The notes: a model not told the origin generated them from the letters alone. Counted from the stretch's first letter, positions 1 through 8,126 are shown. The stretch is 64,000 nt of DNA from a bacterium (GCA_030647205.1 JAUSJO010000006.1:1-64000); one strand, 5' to 3'. Numbers and translations: made by a program.

Positions 1-26
1 GCTCTATCCAACTGAGCTACGGGCGC
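1..26 (-). tRNA. tRNA, 5' part only (probably Arg)
   Basis: Read on the minus strand, the window edge holds a tRNA 5' acceptor strand (GCGCCCG), the TA linker and a D-arm (GCTC...GAGC). The anticodon lies outside the window. The 5' part resembles bacterial tRNA-Arg, but the identity is a guess. Confidence 0.8.
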
Positions 27-42
27 TAATAAGAGCTTAGGC

Positions 43-543
43 TTACCTTGTGTGCATCTCGTGAACTGCCTTATAGTCAAATATTTCTTCTGGGGTAAAC
101 CAAATCTTTATTTCTTTTTTAGCATACTCCTTATCACCCGATGCATGAATAATGTTTCGAATAGCAATTTCTTTTTCATCACAGTGACCATAACTTACAT
201 GAGAAAAGTCACCTCGGATGGTTCCGGGAGGCGCCGACATTGGCTCTGTTGTACCACACATTTTTCTGACATTCTCTACCGCATTCACACCCTCTATAAC
301 CATGGCCAGAACCGGACCAGACAGAAGAAGATCCATAGCCCTGTTCCTCACATGATCGCCCCTTCTCTTGGCAACATCTTCGTCGTAATGTTCACCAGCC
401 ATATCCTTATCTGACTGAACTAGTTTCATCCCAATAATTTTAAGTCCAACATCTTCAAATCTAGTTATAACCTTGCCCATAATTCCACGTTGAACTGCAT
501 CCGGTTTTAAAAGCACTAAAGTTTTTTCTATGTGAACACTCAT
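43..543 (-). CDS. ndk: Nucleoside diphosphate kinase
   Basis: This enzyme transfers the gamma phosphate of ATP to NDPs through a phosphohistidine. The 166-residue protein has the N-terminal LLKPDAVQRG strand and the active-site segment RNIIHAS, with His133 as the phosphorylated residue. It is about 20 residues longer than E. coli Ndk because of a charged insertion around residues 45-65, a form also known from archaea and CPR bacteria. The start is supported by GAGGAG 7 nt upstream. It lies downstream of the M16 protease gene on the same strand, 41 bp away, so cotranscription is plausible. Confidence 0.95.
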   Translation of the reverse strand: MSVHIEKTLVLLKPDAVQRGIMGKVITRFEDVGLKIIGMKLVQSDKDMAGEHYDEDVAKRRGDHVRNRAMDLLLSGPVLAMVIEGVNAVENVRKMCGTTEPMSAPPGTIRGDFSHVSYGHCDEKEIAIRNIIHASGDKEYAKKEIKIWFTPEEIFDYKAVHEMHTR

Positions 544-584
544 TCTCTCTCCTCTTAAATTATATAAACGAGAAACTGATCTTG

Positions 585-1844
585 CTAACTTTCTAGTATT
601 TTAGCAAATTTATCTGGCGTTTCATAGGGACCAATGATACCAAGTTTGAGTTCACCCGGTTTGAAAATATCTTCTGCCACCTTTTGAACCTCCTTTAGTG
701 TAACCTTTTCATATCGTTTCATCCTCTCTTCAAGCGGTAATGATTTTGATTCGAGCAGGTCATCAACCGCGTTATTCTCAGCAACATTTATAGAGTTTTC
801 TTCAGATAAAGCCATCATGCCAACCGTATAGTCTTTGGCTCTTTTTAGCTCTTCTTCCGTAATATCTTTTTTCGCTCTTTCCATCTCTTCTTTAACAATC
901 CTGATTGCTTCCTCTGTTTTCTTTACATTGAGACCAGCCTTTACAGCAAAAACACCCTCGTCAAAACATGCATCCACCGAAGATCTTACATAGTAAGCTA
1001 AACCTCTTTTTTCTCGGATCTCCATCCAAAGTCTTGAGCTCATGTTACCGCCAAGAATTACAGAAAGTAAATCCGCCGTATATTTCCTCTCATCCTTTAT
1101 GCCAAAGGCGGGAACCCCCATACAAAGATGAGCTTGCTCAGTGTCCTTCTTCTTTAATATTATGTTTTTATGGTGAAGCTTATTTTCCGTTTTCCCAAGA
1201 TAGTCTTCTTTTCCGGCAGATACAGTTCCGAAATATTTCTCTACTTTATTTACATAATCAACCGGCAGATTTCCGGCACATGAAACTATTACATTGCCGG
1301 CCTTATAATGTTTATCTCGATATCGTCTCATAGCACGAAAATCAATTTTTTTAATTACCTCTTTTTCACCCAAGATGTTCTGCGCCATTTGCCCGTTTTC
1401 AAAAAGTAACGCTTCAAAAAGTTCGGGTACTAGATACATTGGTGTATCTTCATACATGTTTATTTCTTCGATGATAGTCCCTTTCTCTTTTTCCAACTCC
1501 TTTTCATCGATAAGAGAGTTAAATACCATATCAGAGAGGATATCAAGCCCGGCTTCAAAATGATTTTTGTCAGCCTGAATGTAAAAACCGGTGTACTCAA
1601 TACCAGTAAACGCATTTGTGCGGGCTCCCATACTATCGACCTCTCTAGCGATATCAGACGGATTTGGTCTTCTCTTTGTCCCTTTGAAGTTCATATGCTC
1701 TAAAAAATGAGAGATTCCATGAATATCCGGAGTCTCATTCCTAGATCCGGTCTTTACCATAACTACTGTACTTGTCGCAAAGCCCTTTTCATTTCTCTGC
1801 CCCATTACTCTCAAACCATTCTCTAAAGAATTTCTTTCAATCAT
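585..1844 (-). CDS. M16 family zinc peptidase (processing peptidase-like)
   Basis: A 419-residue insulinase/mitochondrial-processing-peptidase-type protein. The inverted zinc motif HFLEH occupies residues 46-50, and a downstream glutamate-rich helix near residue 125 (IIEEINMYED) should supply the third ligand. The C-terminal M16 domain keeps the region with LGGNMSSRLW and REKRGLAY, typical of bacterial YmxG/PqqL-like peptidases. The start codon overlaps the stop of the upstream DedA gene by 4 bp (ATGA), so the two are translationally coupled. The natural substrate in bacteria is unknown. Confidence 0.93.
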   Translation of the reverse strand: MIERNSLENGLRVMGQRNEKGFATSTVVMVKTGSRNETPDIHGISHFLEHMNFKGTKRRPNPSDIAREVDSMGARTNAFTGIEYTGFYIQADKNHFEAGLDILSDMVFNSLIDEKELEKEKGTIIEEINMYEDTPMYLVPELFEALLFENGQMAQNILGEKEVIKKIDFRAMRRYRDKHYKAGNVIVSCAGNLPVDYVNKVEKYFGTVSAGKEDYLGKTENKLHHKNIILKKKDTEQAHLCMGVPAFGIKDERKYTADLLSVILGGNMSSRLWMEIREKRGLAYYVRSSVDACFDEGVFAVKAGLNVKKTEEAIRIVKEEMERAKKDITEEELKRAKDYTVGMMALSEENSINVAENNAVDDLLESKSLPLEERMKRYEKVTLKEVQKVAEDIFKPGELKLGIIGPYETPDKFAKILES

Positions 1845-2464
1845 GCGGTTCCTTTCTTTAAATGTTTGATGTGTCGCCTAACATACCATACAACCCCGAC
1901 TATAATAACTGCTCCAATCAACAAATCGGCTTTATGAAAATATCCGCCAAGCGTGTTCCAGTTTTCGCCCAGCTTAAAACCGATATACGCTAGCATCAGC
2001 GACCACGGAAGAGCCCCGAGAAATGTGTAAATCGAGAAGGTAACTACATTCATCTCGCTAATACCTGCCGGGAGAGATATAAATGTACGAACTACCGGCA
2101 TTAAACGCGTAAAAAATACCGTGCTTTTTCCGTGTTTCTCAAACCACTTGTGGGCGGTTTTTATATCATGATGAGAAATGAGAACATATTTTCCATATTT
2201 TTCGACCAAAGGAAGTCCGCCCCATTTACCGATGTAATATGCAACGAGAGAACCTGCCAGATTACCAAAAGCCCCAACCACACTAACCAACAATAAGTTA
2301 AACTTTTCCGGGACCAAAGATCCCGCAAATGGCATTATGATTTCAGATGGTAGAGGTATACAGGCCGACTCTATTGCCATAGCCGTGAAAACACCAAAAT
2401 ATCCAAGTGAAGACTCCATTGATTTGATAATTTGTGCTAAAAACTCAATAAGCGGGGTGATCAT
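1841..2464 (-). CDS. DedA family membrane protein
   Basis: A 207-residue polytopic membrane protein of the DedA (SNARE-associated/VTT) family. Visible signatures are the N-terminal re-entrant segment with ESACIPLPSE, the G-x-x-x-G-x-x-x-Y region (NLAGSLVAYYIGKWGG) and FTRLMPVVRTFISLPAG. Family members include undecaprenyl-phosphate and phospholipid flippases. The adjacent upstream gene makes undecaprenyl phosphate (uppP), which favours recycling of the C55 carrier across the membrane. That role is inferred from context. Its ATG directly follows the uppP stop codon. Confidence 0.92.
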   Translation of the reverse strand: MITPLIEFLAQIIKSMESSLGYFGVFTAMAIESACIPLPSEIIMPFAGSLVPEKFNLLLVSVVGAFGNLAGSLVAYYIGKWGGLPLVEKYGKYVLISHHDIKTAHKWFEKHGKSTVFFTRLMPVVRTFISLPAGISEMNVVTFSIYTFLGALPWSLMLAYIGFKLGENWNTLGGYFHKADLLIGAVIIVGVVWYVRRHIKHLKKGTA

Positions 2465-3277
2465 CTATGCCTCCAAAAAATAAATCAATAAAATAACACC
2501 TGCCAAAGCAAATCTGTAATATGCAAATACGTTCAGTTTATGGTTTTTGACAAACTTCATCAGGAACTTAACGGTTAGAAAACTCGCAACCACCGATGAA
2601 ATCATCCCTGCCCAGAAAATCTCGCTCTGGAAGTCAGCTGCTGTCATTTTCCTCATTTCAAAGACTCCTGCCCCAAAGATTATCGGCGCAGAAATGAGAA
2701 ATGAAAACCTTGCCGCAGCCTCGCGAGTAAATCCCTGGAACATTCCGGCAGATATCGTAATCCCTGAACGTGATACCCCTGGGATTATCGCCGCAGCTTG
2801 AGCCAAACCGGTCAAAAGCGCACTTTTGGAATCTTCTTTTACTAGCTCCTTTTTTTGACTTCCCTGCTTTTCTGCAATTATAAGTACAACACCAAATATA
2901 AAAACGCTTCCAGCTATTAGTAACGGGTTCCTTAGAGATGTCTCGGCAAGATCATTCAAAAAGTATCCGGCCAAAATGCCGGGAATAGTTGCCAAAATAA
3001 TGAACAAAGATAGCTTTTCGCCGGCTAACCTGAACTTCTTATTTTTTACCCCTGAAAAAAAACCTTTGGTTATAGTGATCCAGTCTTTTCGAAAGTAAAT
3101 GACTATAGCAAGCAGTGTTCCGATGTGTAGGGATACATCAAAAGCAAGACCTGGGTCAGCAAAATTAAAAATCCATGGTATAAGCACAAGGTGACCCGAT
3201 GAAGAAATCGGCAATACTTCCGTAATACCCTGCACAACCCCTAGAAAGATGGCCTGAAAAATATTCATAAGATACAT
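2465..3277 (-). CDS. uppP: Undecaprenyl-diphosphatase UppP (BacA)
   Basis: Integral membrane phosphatase that converts undecaprenyl diphosphate to the monophosphate carrier used in cell-wall synthesis. The 270-residue protein has the conserved EVLPISSSGH segment (Glu20, residues 23-29) and the phosphatase loop PGVSRSG (166-172), with about eight hydrophobic segments. It heads the uppP-DedA-M16 gene run, with no gap before DedA. A second in-frame ATG lies three codons downstream and is an equally possible start. Confidence 0.96.
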   Translation of the reverse strand: MYLMNIFQAIFLGVVQGITEVLPISSSGHLVLIPWIFNFADPGLAFDVSLHIGTLLAIVIYFRKDWITITKGFFSGVKNKKFRLAGEKLSLFIILATIPGILAGYFLNDLAETSLRNPLLIAGSVFIFGVVLIIAEKQGSQKKELVKEDSKSALLTGLAQAAAIIPGVSRSGITISAGMFQGFTREAAARFSFLISAPIIFGAGVFEMRKMTAADFQSEIFWAGMISSVVASFLTVKFLMKFVKNHKLNVFAYYRFALAGVILLIYFLEA

Positions 3278-3412
3278 TTTAACATATCCCGACTTACGGA
3301 GAAACTATTCTCTTAATCCGATATGGTTTTTTGTTCTCTCCCCGACATTACGAAGAAATAGTTAAAATATTTTAGCTCCTCGGCTCAGATATAAAAAAGG
3401 ATTACCTTTTCA

Positions 3413-3583
3413 TACCACTCACCTTACGTCGCTAATAAAACTTAAAAATTTAGAATGCTCCGAAGGACAAAAGCACGCTTTAGTGAAACGCTTCGTGTTT
3501 TGAATGATAAATTTTTATTAGTTTTATCTATTTCGTAGTGCTAGTCGGTGGGTTTTGCTCCACTTTTGCCCAAACAAAAGTGG
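3413..3583. repeat. Imperfect inverted-repeat element in a gene-free stretch
   Basis: The 426 bp between uppP and the next gene hold no credible ORF. Roughly 3413-3456 and 3510-3552 form an imperfect inverted repeat (arms begin CCACTCACC and end GTCGGTGG, both containing TAAAA/TTTTA blocks). Next to it is a short perfect hairpin, CCACTTTTG - 6 nt - CAAAAGTGG (3560-3583). A related hairpin occurs at 57243-57265. It may be a degenerate miniature element or a convergent terminator region. Confidence 0.45.
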
Positions 3584-3647
3584 ATAATTAAAATAACTTT
3601 TTCTAAAAAAGTAATAAATTGATTATAAAAAAGCGGGAATTAAACTC

Positions 3648-3677
3648 TTTACACAACACGAACATTATCACTATAAT
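3648..3677 (+). promoter_or_regulatory. Promoter of the 3704 gene
   Basis: TTTACA (3648-3653), an 18-bp spacer and a consensus TATAAT (3672-3677). The first codon lies 26 nt downstream and is preceded by a weak GAGGG ribosome site. Confidence 0.65.
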
Positions 3678-3703
3678 TGAAGCAATAAAATGAGGGTACA
3701 AAA

Positions 3704-4192
3704 ATGACACTTTCCTGGGACTTGTTCATAATAGTAGGCTTCGCCATCATGGCGGGTGTCGGCGCACTTTTGGGTCGCGGCAAAGCCTTGAATATTCTGC
3801 TTGGTTCCTTTATGGGATATGTTGTAGCGACAGAGCTTGGATCACTAGTTTTCGGCTATGCAAAAAGCTTCTCGCATACAGAAAACTTCTCGCTCTTTTT
3901 GGTTAAACTAGCCCTCTTTGCGGTGATAATTATAGTCTTAAACGCAAAAACTGAGCTCGGTGGCAAAGGCGGAGATGACTCCTCCCTAATTATAAACTTG
4001 GTTTATGGATTTCTGGCTGCCGGATTCATGACAACAGCAATCTTGAGCTTCCTTGAACCGGGTGAAAAAGCCAATCTTCTGGCAAGCTCCGGGTTACTTA
4101 CAAAGATCGATCAACTTAAACTCATCTGGATAGTAGCGCCTATCGGCTTCCTTTTCATCGCTGACTTTGTAAAAGGCAAGATCTCGAAGTAG
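3704..4192 (+). CDS. Small polytopic membrane protein, unknown function
   Basis: A 162-residue protein with four to five predicted membrane helices (about residues 5-25, 30-50, 64-82, 98-118 and 138-156) and short charged loops. The layout loosely resembles CvpA-like membrane proteins, but no diagnostic motif is visible. It is a single gene with its own promoter at 3648-3677. Its stop codon directly abuts the stop of the convergent GNAT gene, with no spacer. Function is unknown. Confidence 0.8.
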   Translation: MTLSWDLFIIVGFAIMAGVGALLGRGKALNILLGSFMGYVVATELGSLVFGYAKSFSHTENFSLFLVKLALFAVIIIVLNAKTELGGKGGDDSSLIINLVYGFLAAGFMTTAILSFLEPGEKANLLASSGLLTKIDQLKLIWIVAPIGFLFIADFVKGKISK

Positions 4193-4741
4193 TTAGTTTT
4201 TGTTCTCAAAATACATAGCGCCAAGATCCTCTTTATCATGATCAAATCCACATCTCTCGGCTACTTTTTGCGACTTTATATTTGTTTCTTCGGCACCTAT
4301 CTCTATTCTTTTAAAACCAATCTCAACAGCAATATCCTTTAGGGCCCCAAGTGCCTCTGTCATATAACCATTGCCACTTGCTTCTTTTTTTAGGAAAAAC
4401 GCGAAAGAGAGAATGCCATTTTCCCAATCAATTGATGCCCCATTTTCGAATAACTCGACACTTACAGGATCCGTCCCTATATATCCTACAAATTCATCTG
4501 TGTTATTCCTAAAAATACACCAGTCAAACCCCTTACAATTTTTTGCTTCTTCCACTCTTCTTTTTATATATTTTACCTCATCATCCACGGTCTTTACGTA
4601 CTTAACCCAGTCAAGATGCTCACCTATGTAATCCCTTTGGCTATCGATTAAGTCAAACAAAACTTCAGCGTCTTTAGATCTGAGAGATCTCAAATAAACA
4701 CGCTCGCACTTTATATATTTTGGAAAATTAATTGCTTTCAT
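4193..4741 (-). CDS. GNAT family N-acetyltransferase (RimJ/RimL-like)
   Basis: A protein of about 182 residues resembling ribosomal-protein/antibiotic GNAT acetyltransferases that use acetyl-CoA. The N-terminus has the typical VYLRSLRSKDAEVLFDLI start of RimJ/L proteins. The acetyl-CoA loop is modified (KKEASGNGYMTEAL instead of R-x-x-G-x-G/A), and the C-terminal RIEIGAEETNIKSQKVAERCGF motif is conserved. I chose the ATG at 4741 rather than an in-frame start at 4762, because a TATAAT box (4748-4753) lies 6 nt upstream and would not be transcribed. The mRNA is therefore predicted to be leaderless. The substrate is unknown. Confidence 0.88.
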   Translation of the reverse strand: MKAINFPKYIKCERVYLRSLRSKDAEVLFDLIDSQRDYIGEHLDWVKYVKTVDDEVKYIKRRVEEAKNCKGFDWCIFRNNTDEFVGYIGTDPVSVELFENGASIDWENGILSFAFFLKKEASGNGYMTEALGALKDIAVEIGFKRIEIGAEETNIKSQKVAERCGFDHDKEDLGAMYFENKN

Positions 4742-4773
4742 TATATTATTATAGCCTACCAAAAACCTATTCT

Positions 4774-4979
4774 CTAGTCGGCTTCAGACTGGGTTCTCAC
4801 TCAGCACTCCCCCAAAAATAAAAATCCACTTCCGCGGATTTCATTTTTGGTGGGTCGGCTGGGATTCGAAGCGGCTCAGCCGCCATTATTTTTAAAATTG
4901 TTTGCTGGTTAGTTTTCTAGATTCCTATTTTAACTTGATAAAGATACTTCTTCTAGTCGGCTTCAGACTGGGTTCTCAC
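4774..4979. repeat. Direct repeat pair next to tRNA-Lys
   Basis: An identical 27-bp sequence starting CTAGTCGGCTTCAGACTG occurs at 4774-4800 and 4953-4979, 179 bp apart. Each copy is followed by a hairpin with a T-run in the minus direction and then by tRNA-Lys 3' sequence. The whole tRNA tail plus terminator has therefore been duplicated. Confidence 0.85.
4815..4870 (-). pseudogene. tRNA-Lys 3' fragment with its terminator (duplicate)
   Basis: Positions 4848-4870 match the CCA end, acceptor strand and T-arm start of the intact tRNA-Lys at 5028-5103, then diverge abruptly at 4871. The adjacent hairpin (4820-4845, stem AAATCC/GGATTT with T-run) mirrors the terminator of the intact gene. No D-arm or anticodon remains, so it cannot make a tRNA. 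Confidence 0.8.
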
Positions 4980-4990
4980 CCAAACCTCAC

Positions 4991-5027
4991 AAAGAAAAGT
5001 CCCCACCTTTCGGTGAGGAATTTTCTT
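4991..5027 (-). terminator. Terminator of tRNA-Lys
   Basis: Directly after the CCA end on the minus strand comes a hairpin (CCTCACC - GAAA - GGTGGGG) followed by ACTTTTCTTT, a typical intrinsic terminator. Confidence 0.8.
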
Positions 5028-5103
5028 TGGTGGGTCGGCTGGGATTCGAACCCAGGACATCCTGCTTAAAAGGCAGGCGCTCTACCAACTGAGCTACCGA
5101 CCC
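5028..5103 (-). tRNA. tRNA-Lys (anticodon TTT)
   Basis: A 76-nt cloverleaf on the minus strand: acceptor GGGTCGG/CCGACCC, anticodon stem CCTGC/GCAGG with loop CTTTTAA (anticodon TTT), T-loop TTCGAAT, discriminator A and an encoded CCA. Confidence 0.96.
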
Positions 5104-5110
5104 CCACGTT

Positions 5111-5178
5111 TGTCATTCCGGACTTGATCCGGAATCTAGTTTTATTTGTATGGATCCTGAACCAAGCTCAGAATGACA
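5111..5178. repeat. TGTCAT/ATGACA palindromic repeat, copy 1
   Basis: Starts TGTCATTCCGGACTTGATCC and ends GCTCAGAATGACA. It contains two internal inverted repeats (CCGGA.../GGATCC...). Close relatives lie at 33556-33624 and 57331-57391. Confidence 0.8.
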
Positions 5179-5228
5179 TTAAAATAACTATGATATTTTA
5201 GCAGATTTTTACCTCACGGTCAATCGAA

Positions 5229-5501
5229 CTAAAACAAAAAGGGCAGTGGCATCATGCCAGAAAAACTAAGAACCTGAACTAGTATCCAAATGAGTATAAA
5301 AATTACAAAAATGATAGCGCAACAACAGCACCACTTACCATTACCCTGTTTCACCTGTGGTTGAACCGGCTGCGCCTGGACGACTTCCCCCTCGATTGCT
5401 TTTGTCGCCTCTTCAACAACTGCGGGCTTTTGCTCTGCTTTGGTTTTCTTAGAAGTCTTTTTCGTGACTGGTTTTTTAGATTCTTCTTTCTTTTTCGCCA
5501 T
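5229..5501 (-). CDS. Small lysine/alanine-rich protein with C-terminal membrane anchor
   Basis: About 90 residues from the ATG at 5501. The N-terminus is Lys/Glu/Ala-rich (MAKKKEESKKPVTKK). A Pro/Gln/Val-rich linker follows, then a Cys cluster (WCCCCA) leading into one hydrophobic helix (about residues 60-83). The start at 5501 is preferred over an upstream ATG at 5546 because a TATAAT (5509-5514) lies 7 nt upstream, predicting a leaderless mRNA. The palindrome ATTATAAT at 5509-5516 could also serve the divergent gene. No family was recognised. A tail-anchored surface or membrane-organising role is possible but unproven. Confidence 0.7.
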   Translation of the reverse strand: MAKKKEESKKPVTKKTSKKTKAEQKPAVVEEATKAIEGEVVQAQPVQPQVKQGNGKWCCCCAIIFVIFILIWILVQVLSFSGMMPLPFLF

Positions 5502-5545
5502 AACAATTATTATAATAGCAAGTAAGGAAAATAATTGCCACAACA

Positions 5546-6736
5546 ATGAAAACGCATTTTCAAGAAATAATCTTTACTCTTTGGCTTCCGCTGCTTTTAA
5601 TCTCATTTTTAGTTCCCGCAACTTCTCATGCCTTGGCGCCTATCGACCAAGAGTGTGGAACTGAAGGGCTAGGTAATGGCCTAGTCGGCTACTCTAGAAA
5701 CACACGGACTACCCCAGACTATCAGCTTTTTGTTCCGACCAAAAACACACTTGATGCTATCTCTATAAGAGTATCGGGTCCTACTACAGCCCTCCGAATG
5801 GAAGTAATAGACACCATCAATCCTCCCTACCGCACTATCGCGTCTATGATGAAGAGTTTTGATGGTTACGAACAATGGCTCACTTTTGACTTTGCCGATG
5901 TTCCCATGCCAAGATCCGCTTATGTTATTGCGCTTAGCAATGTTAACTCAGGCATGACGTATTACTGGAAATATAGAACTGACTGCTATGCTAACGGACA
6001 CGCATCTATGAATGGAGAATATCAGGGAGATAAGGACTTTGGCTTCGCTGTCTATGCCTATGATTCGGCAGATACCAGTGGTAATGGTGCTAATCCAGGT
6101 GGAAGCGGTAGCAATCCGGGAACGGGAAATCCCCCATCTGGTGGTAACGGACTACCTCCTGCATCAAGTGGTAACACTGTATCGCCTATCGGCACAAGTG
6201 CGGGAACACAAAAACCTCCGTCAGCTCAAACTTCATCTGCTATTCTTCCGCCAACAGGATTAACGGCGACTGACACTGAGCTGGACTACGGCGGAGCGAT
6301 AGACCTTGGTTGGAAGGCCTCCTCTACTACCGACATTGACGGATACAAAGTATTTAGGAGAGCAGAAGGCGATTCTGAGTACGTAGAAATACTAAGATTG
6401 CCAAAGACCTTTACCAAGTTCACAGACCCTTGGGCAACAAAAGATAAAACCTACTACTATATGCTTCGCTCATATAAAGGAACTCAAGAATCAGCTAACT
6501 CAAATGTCGCTTCTGCCACTTCAAAAGACGACTTAACAGGACTCAAAAAAGATATCTTGGATGATTATAAGAAAAATGGCGGAGGCGGCGGTATCATAGG
6601 TGATGCTTTCAAGAATCCAGTGTTTATAATTGTTCCGGTTATAATCGTTCTCATGATTATCGGTCTCTTCATCCTCGGCCTCTGGGTCCTATTTCATAAG
6701 AAAAAACAGCCAACACCTCCAACACAGTCTAAGTAA
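5546..6736 (+). CDS. Secreted, membrane-anchored protein with fibronectin type III domain
   Basis: A 396-residue exported protein. Residues 1-30 form a signal peptide with a plausible cleavage site after ALA. Residues about 35-175 look like a beta-rich domain. Residues about 178-232 are a Gly/Ser/Asn/Pro-rich linker. Residues about 236-330 form an Fn3 domain (PPTGLTATDTE ... DGYKVFRR ... TYYYMLRSY). A single membrane helix (about 354-380) and a short basic tail (HKKKQP) end the protein. The layout suggests a surface adhesin-like protein with its C-terminus inside the cell. It is transcribed divergently from the small anchored protein upstream; no clear ribosome site is present. Confidence 0.82.
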   Translation: MKTHFQEIIFTLWLPLLLISFLVPATSHALAPIDQECGTEGLGNGLVGYSRNTRTTPDYQLFVPTKNTLDAISIRVSGPTTALRMEVIDTINPPYRTIASMMKSFDGYEQWLTFDFADVPMPRSAYVIALSNVNSGMTYYWKYRTDCYANGHASMNGEYQGDKDFGFAVYAYDSADTSGNGANPGGSGSNPGTGNPPSGGNGLPPASSGNTVSPIGTSAGTQKPPSAQTSSAILPPTGLTATDTELDYGGAIDLGWKASSTTDIDGYKVFRRAEGDSEYVEILRLPKTFTKFTDPWATKDKTYYYMLRSYKGTQESANSNVASATSKDDLTGLKKDILDDYKKNGGGGGIIGDAFKNPVFIIVPVIIVLMIIGLFILGLWVLFHKKKQPTPPTQSK

Positions 6737-6742
6737 TTCTGT

Positions 6743-7849
6743 TTAGAACGGCCAGAACTTGGGCTTTTCTTTGCCTTCTTCGTTTGCGAACTCTTCCAGG
6801 AGTTCTTTTTGTCTTTTAGTCAGCTTCTCGGGCACCCGGACTTTGATAGTCACCAGATGGTCGCCTCTTCCGCTTCCGCCAAGATGGGTCACACCACGCC
6901 CGGAAAGTTTAAATACTTTTTCACTCTGGGTCCCGGCAGGAATCTTCAGCTTCACATTTCCGTCAATTGTCGGAACTTCTATAACTGTCCCTATTGCCGC
7001 TTCAGCAAATGAGATTACGGCTGTGTTTGAGAGGTTATATCCTTCTCTTTTAATTTTTTCGTGAGGTTTGATGCGAATATGAACATAAAGGTCACCGGTT
7101 TGGCCGCCTTTCATCGCTTCGCCGAATCCATTCAAACGTATAGTCTGCCCATCATCCACTCCAGCCGGTATCTTTACCTTTACTTCTTGCGACTCTTTCA
7201 CTACACCTTTGCCCTTGCATTTACTGCAAGGTGTCTTTGGAAGCTTGCCAGTACCCTCACAGGTCTCACAAATAGATTCTTGGGCGAATGTACCGAGAAT
7301 AGTGCGTCTGGTCGTCTGAATCTTCCCTCTACCTTTACAGACACCACACTCCTTCATCTCCGTGCCCTTTTCTGCACCAGAACCGCCGCATTTATCGCAG
7401 TCAAATTTCTTATCTAGCTGAATTTTTTTCTCCGTACCAAAAACAGCTTCTTTAAAATCTATAGTTACTACGGTTTCGAGGTCATTTCCGCGCTTTGTCC
7501 GTCTACGACCTCCTCCGCCAAAAAATGTCTCAAAGATATCGCCCATACCGCCGAGGTCACCAAAGTCAAAATCAACCCCGCCAAATCCCTGGCCAGCCTG
7601 TTGCTGGTACTGCTGATAGTTAAATCCGCCAGACGGATCCTGGTGGCCGAACTGGTCGTAGGCCTGACGTTTTTCAGGGTCAGAAAGTATCTGGTAGGCT
7701 TCATTTGCCTCCTTGAACTTCGCCTCTTCCTCCGGCCCTCCGCCCTTATCGGGATGGTGAGCATGAGCCTTCTTGCGATAGGCTTTTTTTATCTCGTCTA
7801 TTGAGGCGTCTTTTTTGACGCCAAGTATTTCATAATAATCTTTTTTCAT
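6743..7849 (-). CDS. dnaJ: Chaperone DnaJ (type I Hsp40)
   Basis: Co-chaperone that stimulates the DnaK ATPase. The 368-residue protein has all type I parts: J-domain with HPD at 32-34, Gly/Phe-rich region (about 75-115), four zinc-finger repeats (CDKCGGSG, CGVCKGRG, CETCEGTG, CSKCKGKG) and the C-terminal substrate-binding beta domains. It lies downstream of dnaK on the same strand but is separated from it by the small-gene operon at 7.9-9.7 kb, which ends in a strong hairpin. Expression of dnaJ may therefore depend on readthrough or a separate weak promoter. There is no clear Shine-Dalgarno site before the ATG. Confidence 0.97.
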   Translation of the reverse strand: MKKDYYEILGVKKDASIDEIKKAYRKKAHAHHPDKGGGPEEEAKFKEANEAYQILSDPEKRQAYDQFGHQDPSGGFNYQQYQQQAGQGFGGVDFDFGDLGGMGDIFETFFGGGGRRRTKRGNDLETVVTIDFKEAVFGTEKKIQLDKKFDCDKCGGSGAEKGTEMKECGVCKGRGKIQTTRRTILGTFAQESICETCEGTGKLPKTPCSKCKGKGVVKESQEVKVKIPAGVDDGQTIRLNGFGEAMKGGQTGDLYVHIRIKPHEKIKREGYNLSNTAVISFAEAAIGTVIEVPTIDGNVKLKIPAGTQSEKVFKLSGRGVTHLGGSGRGDHLVTIKVRVPEKLTKRQKELLEEFANEEGKEKPKFWPF

Positions 7850-7900
7850 GTTTCAATTGTATATGTAATTTATAATTTATTTAATCTTTAAATTTTAGAA

Positions 7901-7922
7901 GGCGGGGCGCAAGCGCCCCGCC
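7901..7922 (-). terminator. Terminator of the small-gene operon
   Basis: A perfect 10-bp GC-rich stem, GGCGGGGCGC - AA - GCGCCCCGCC, followed on the minus strand by TTCTAAAATTT. It closes the operon that begins at the 9744-9772 promoter. Confidence 0.7.
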
Positions 7923-7938
7923 CGTTCCCTCATGACTA

Positions 7939-8091
7939 TCACTTGCAGTGACCATAACCGCTACCATTTCCATGGCTGCTATGGCCCTGACCGTTCTGAT
8001 GGCTATGCGTATCAATGCTACACTGCCATTCGGCCGTAAGTCCTCTGAGATTTCCCAAAATATTCAGCTTGGGCTTCTGGTATAATAACAT
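7939..8091 (-). CDS. RiPP-like precursor peptide with lasso-type leader motif
   Basis: A 50-residue peptide. The leader carries Y4-x2-P7-x-L9-x3-G13-x4-L18-T19, which matches the YxxPxLxxxGxxxxLT recognition motif of lasso-peptide precursors, the part bound by RRE-type PqqD-like proteins. The predicted core, after T19 or A20, is rich in His, Gly and Ser, with Cys24 and Cys49, five His and one Asp (D27, seventh residue if cleavage follows A20). The start at 8091 has GGGGG about 10 nt upstream; an alternative ATG at 8100 sits too close to it. It is the last gene of a seven-gene operon. No cyclase or protease gene is visible in the window, so the modification, if any, is unknown. Confidence 0.6.
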   Translation of the reverse strand: MLLYQKPKLNILGNLRGLTAEWQCSIDTHSHQNGQGHSSHGNGSGYGHCK

Positions 8092-8126
8092 GCCTGTCAT
8101 GCCCCCTTTTTACTAGATACTAGGCT

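Noticed and set aside
52..414. 120-codon open frame on the plus strand over ndk
   Set aside because: It is the antisense of a well-supported ndk gene, has low-complexity aromatic content and no ribosome site.
7939..8091. Naming the small peptide a true lasso peptide
   Set aside because: Only the leader motif matches. The residue expected at core position 1 and the cyclase/protease genes are lacking, so the call is kept as RiPP-like.
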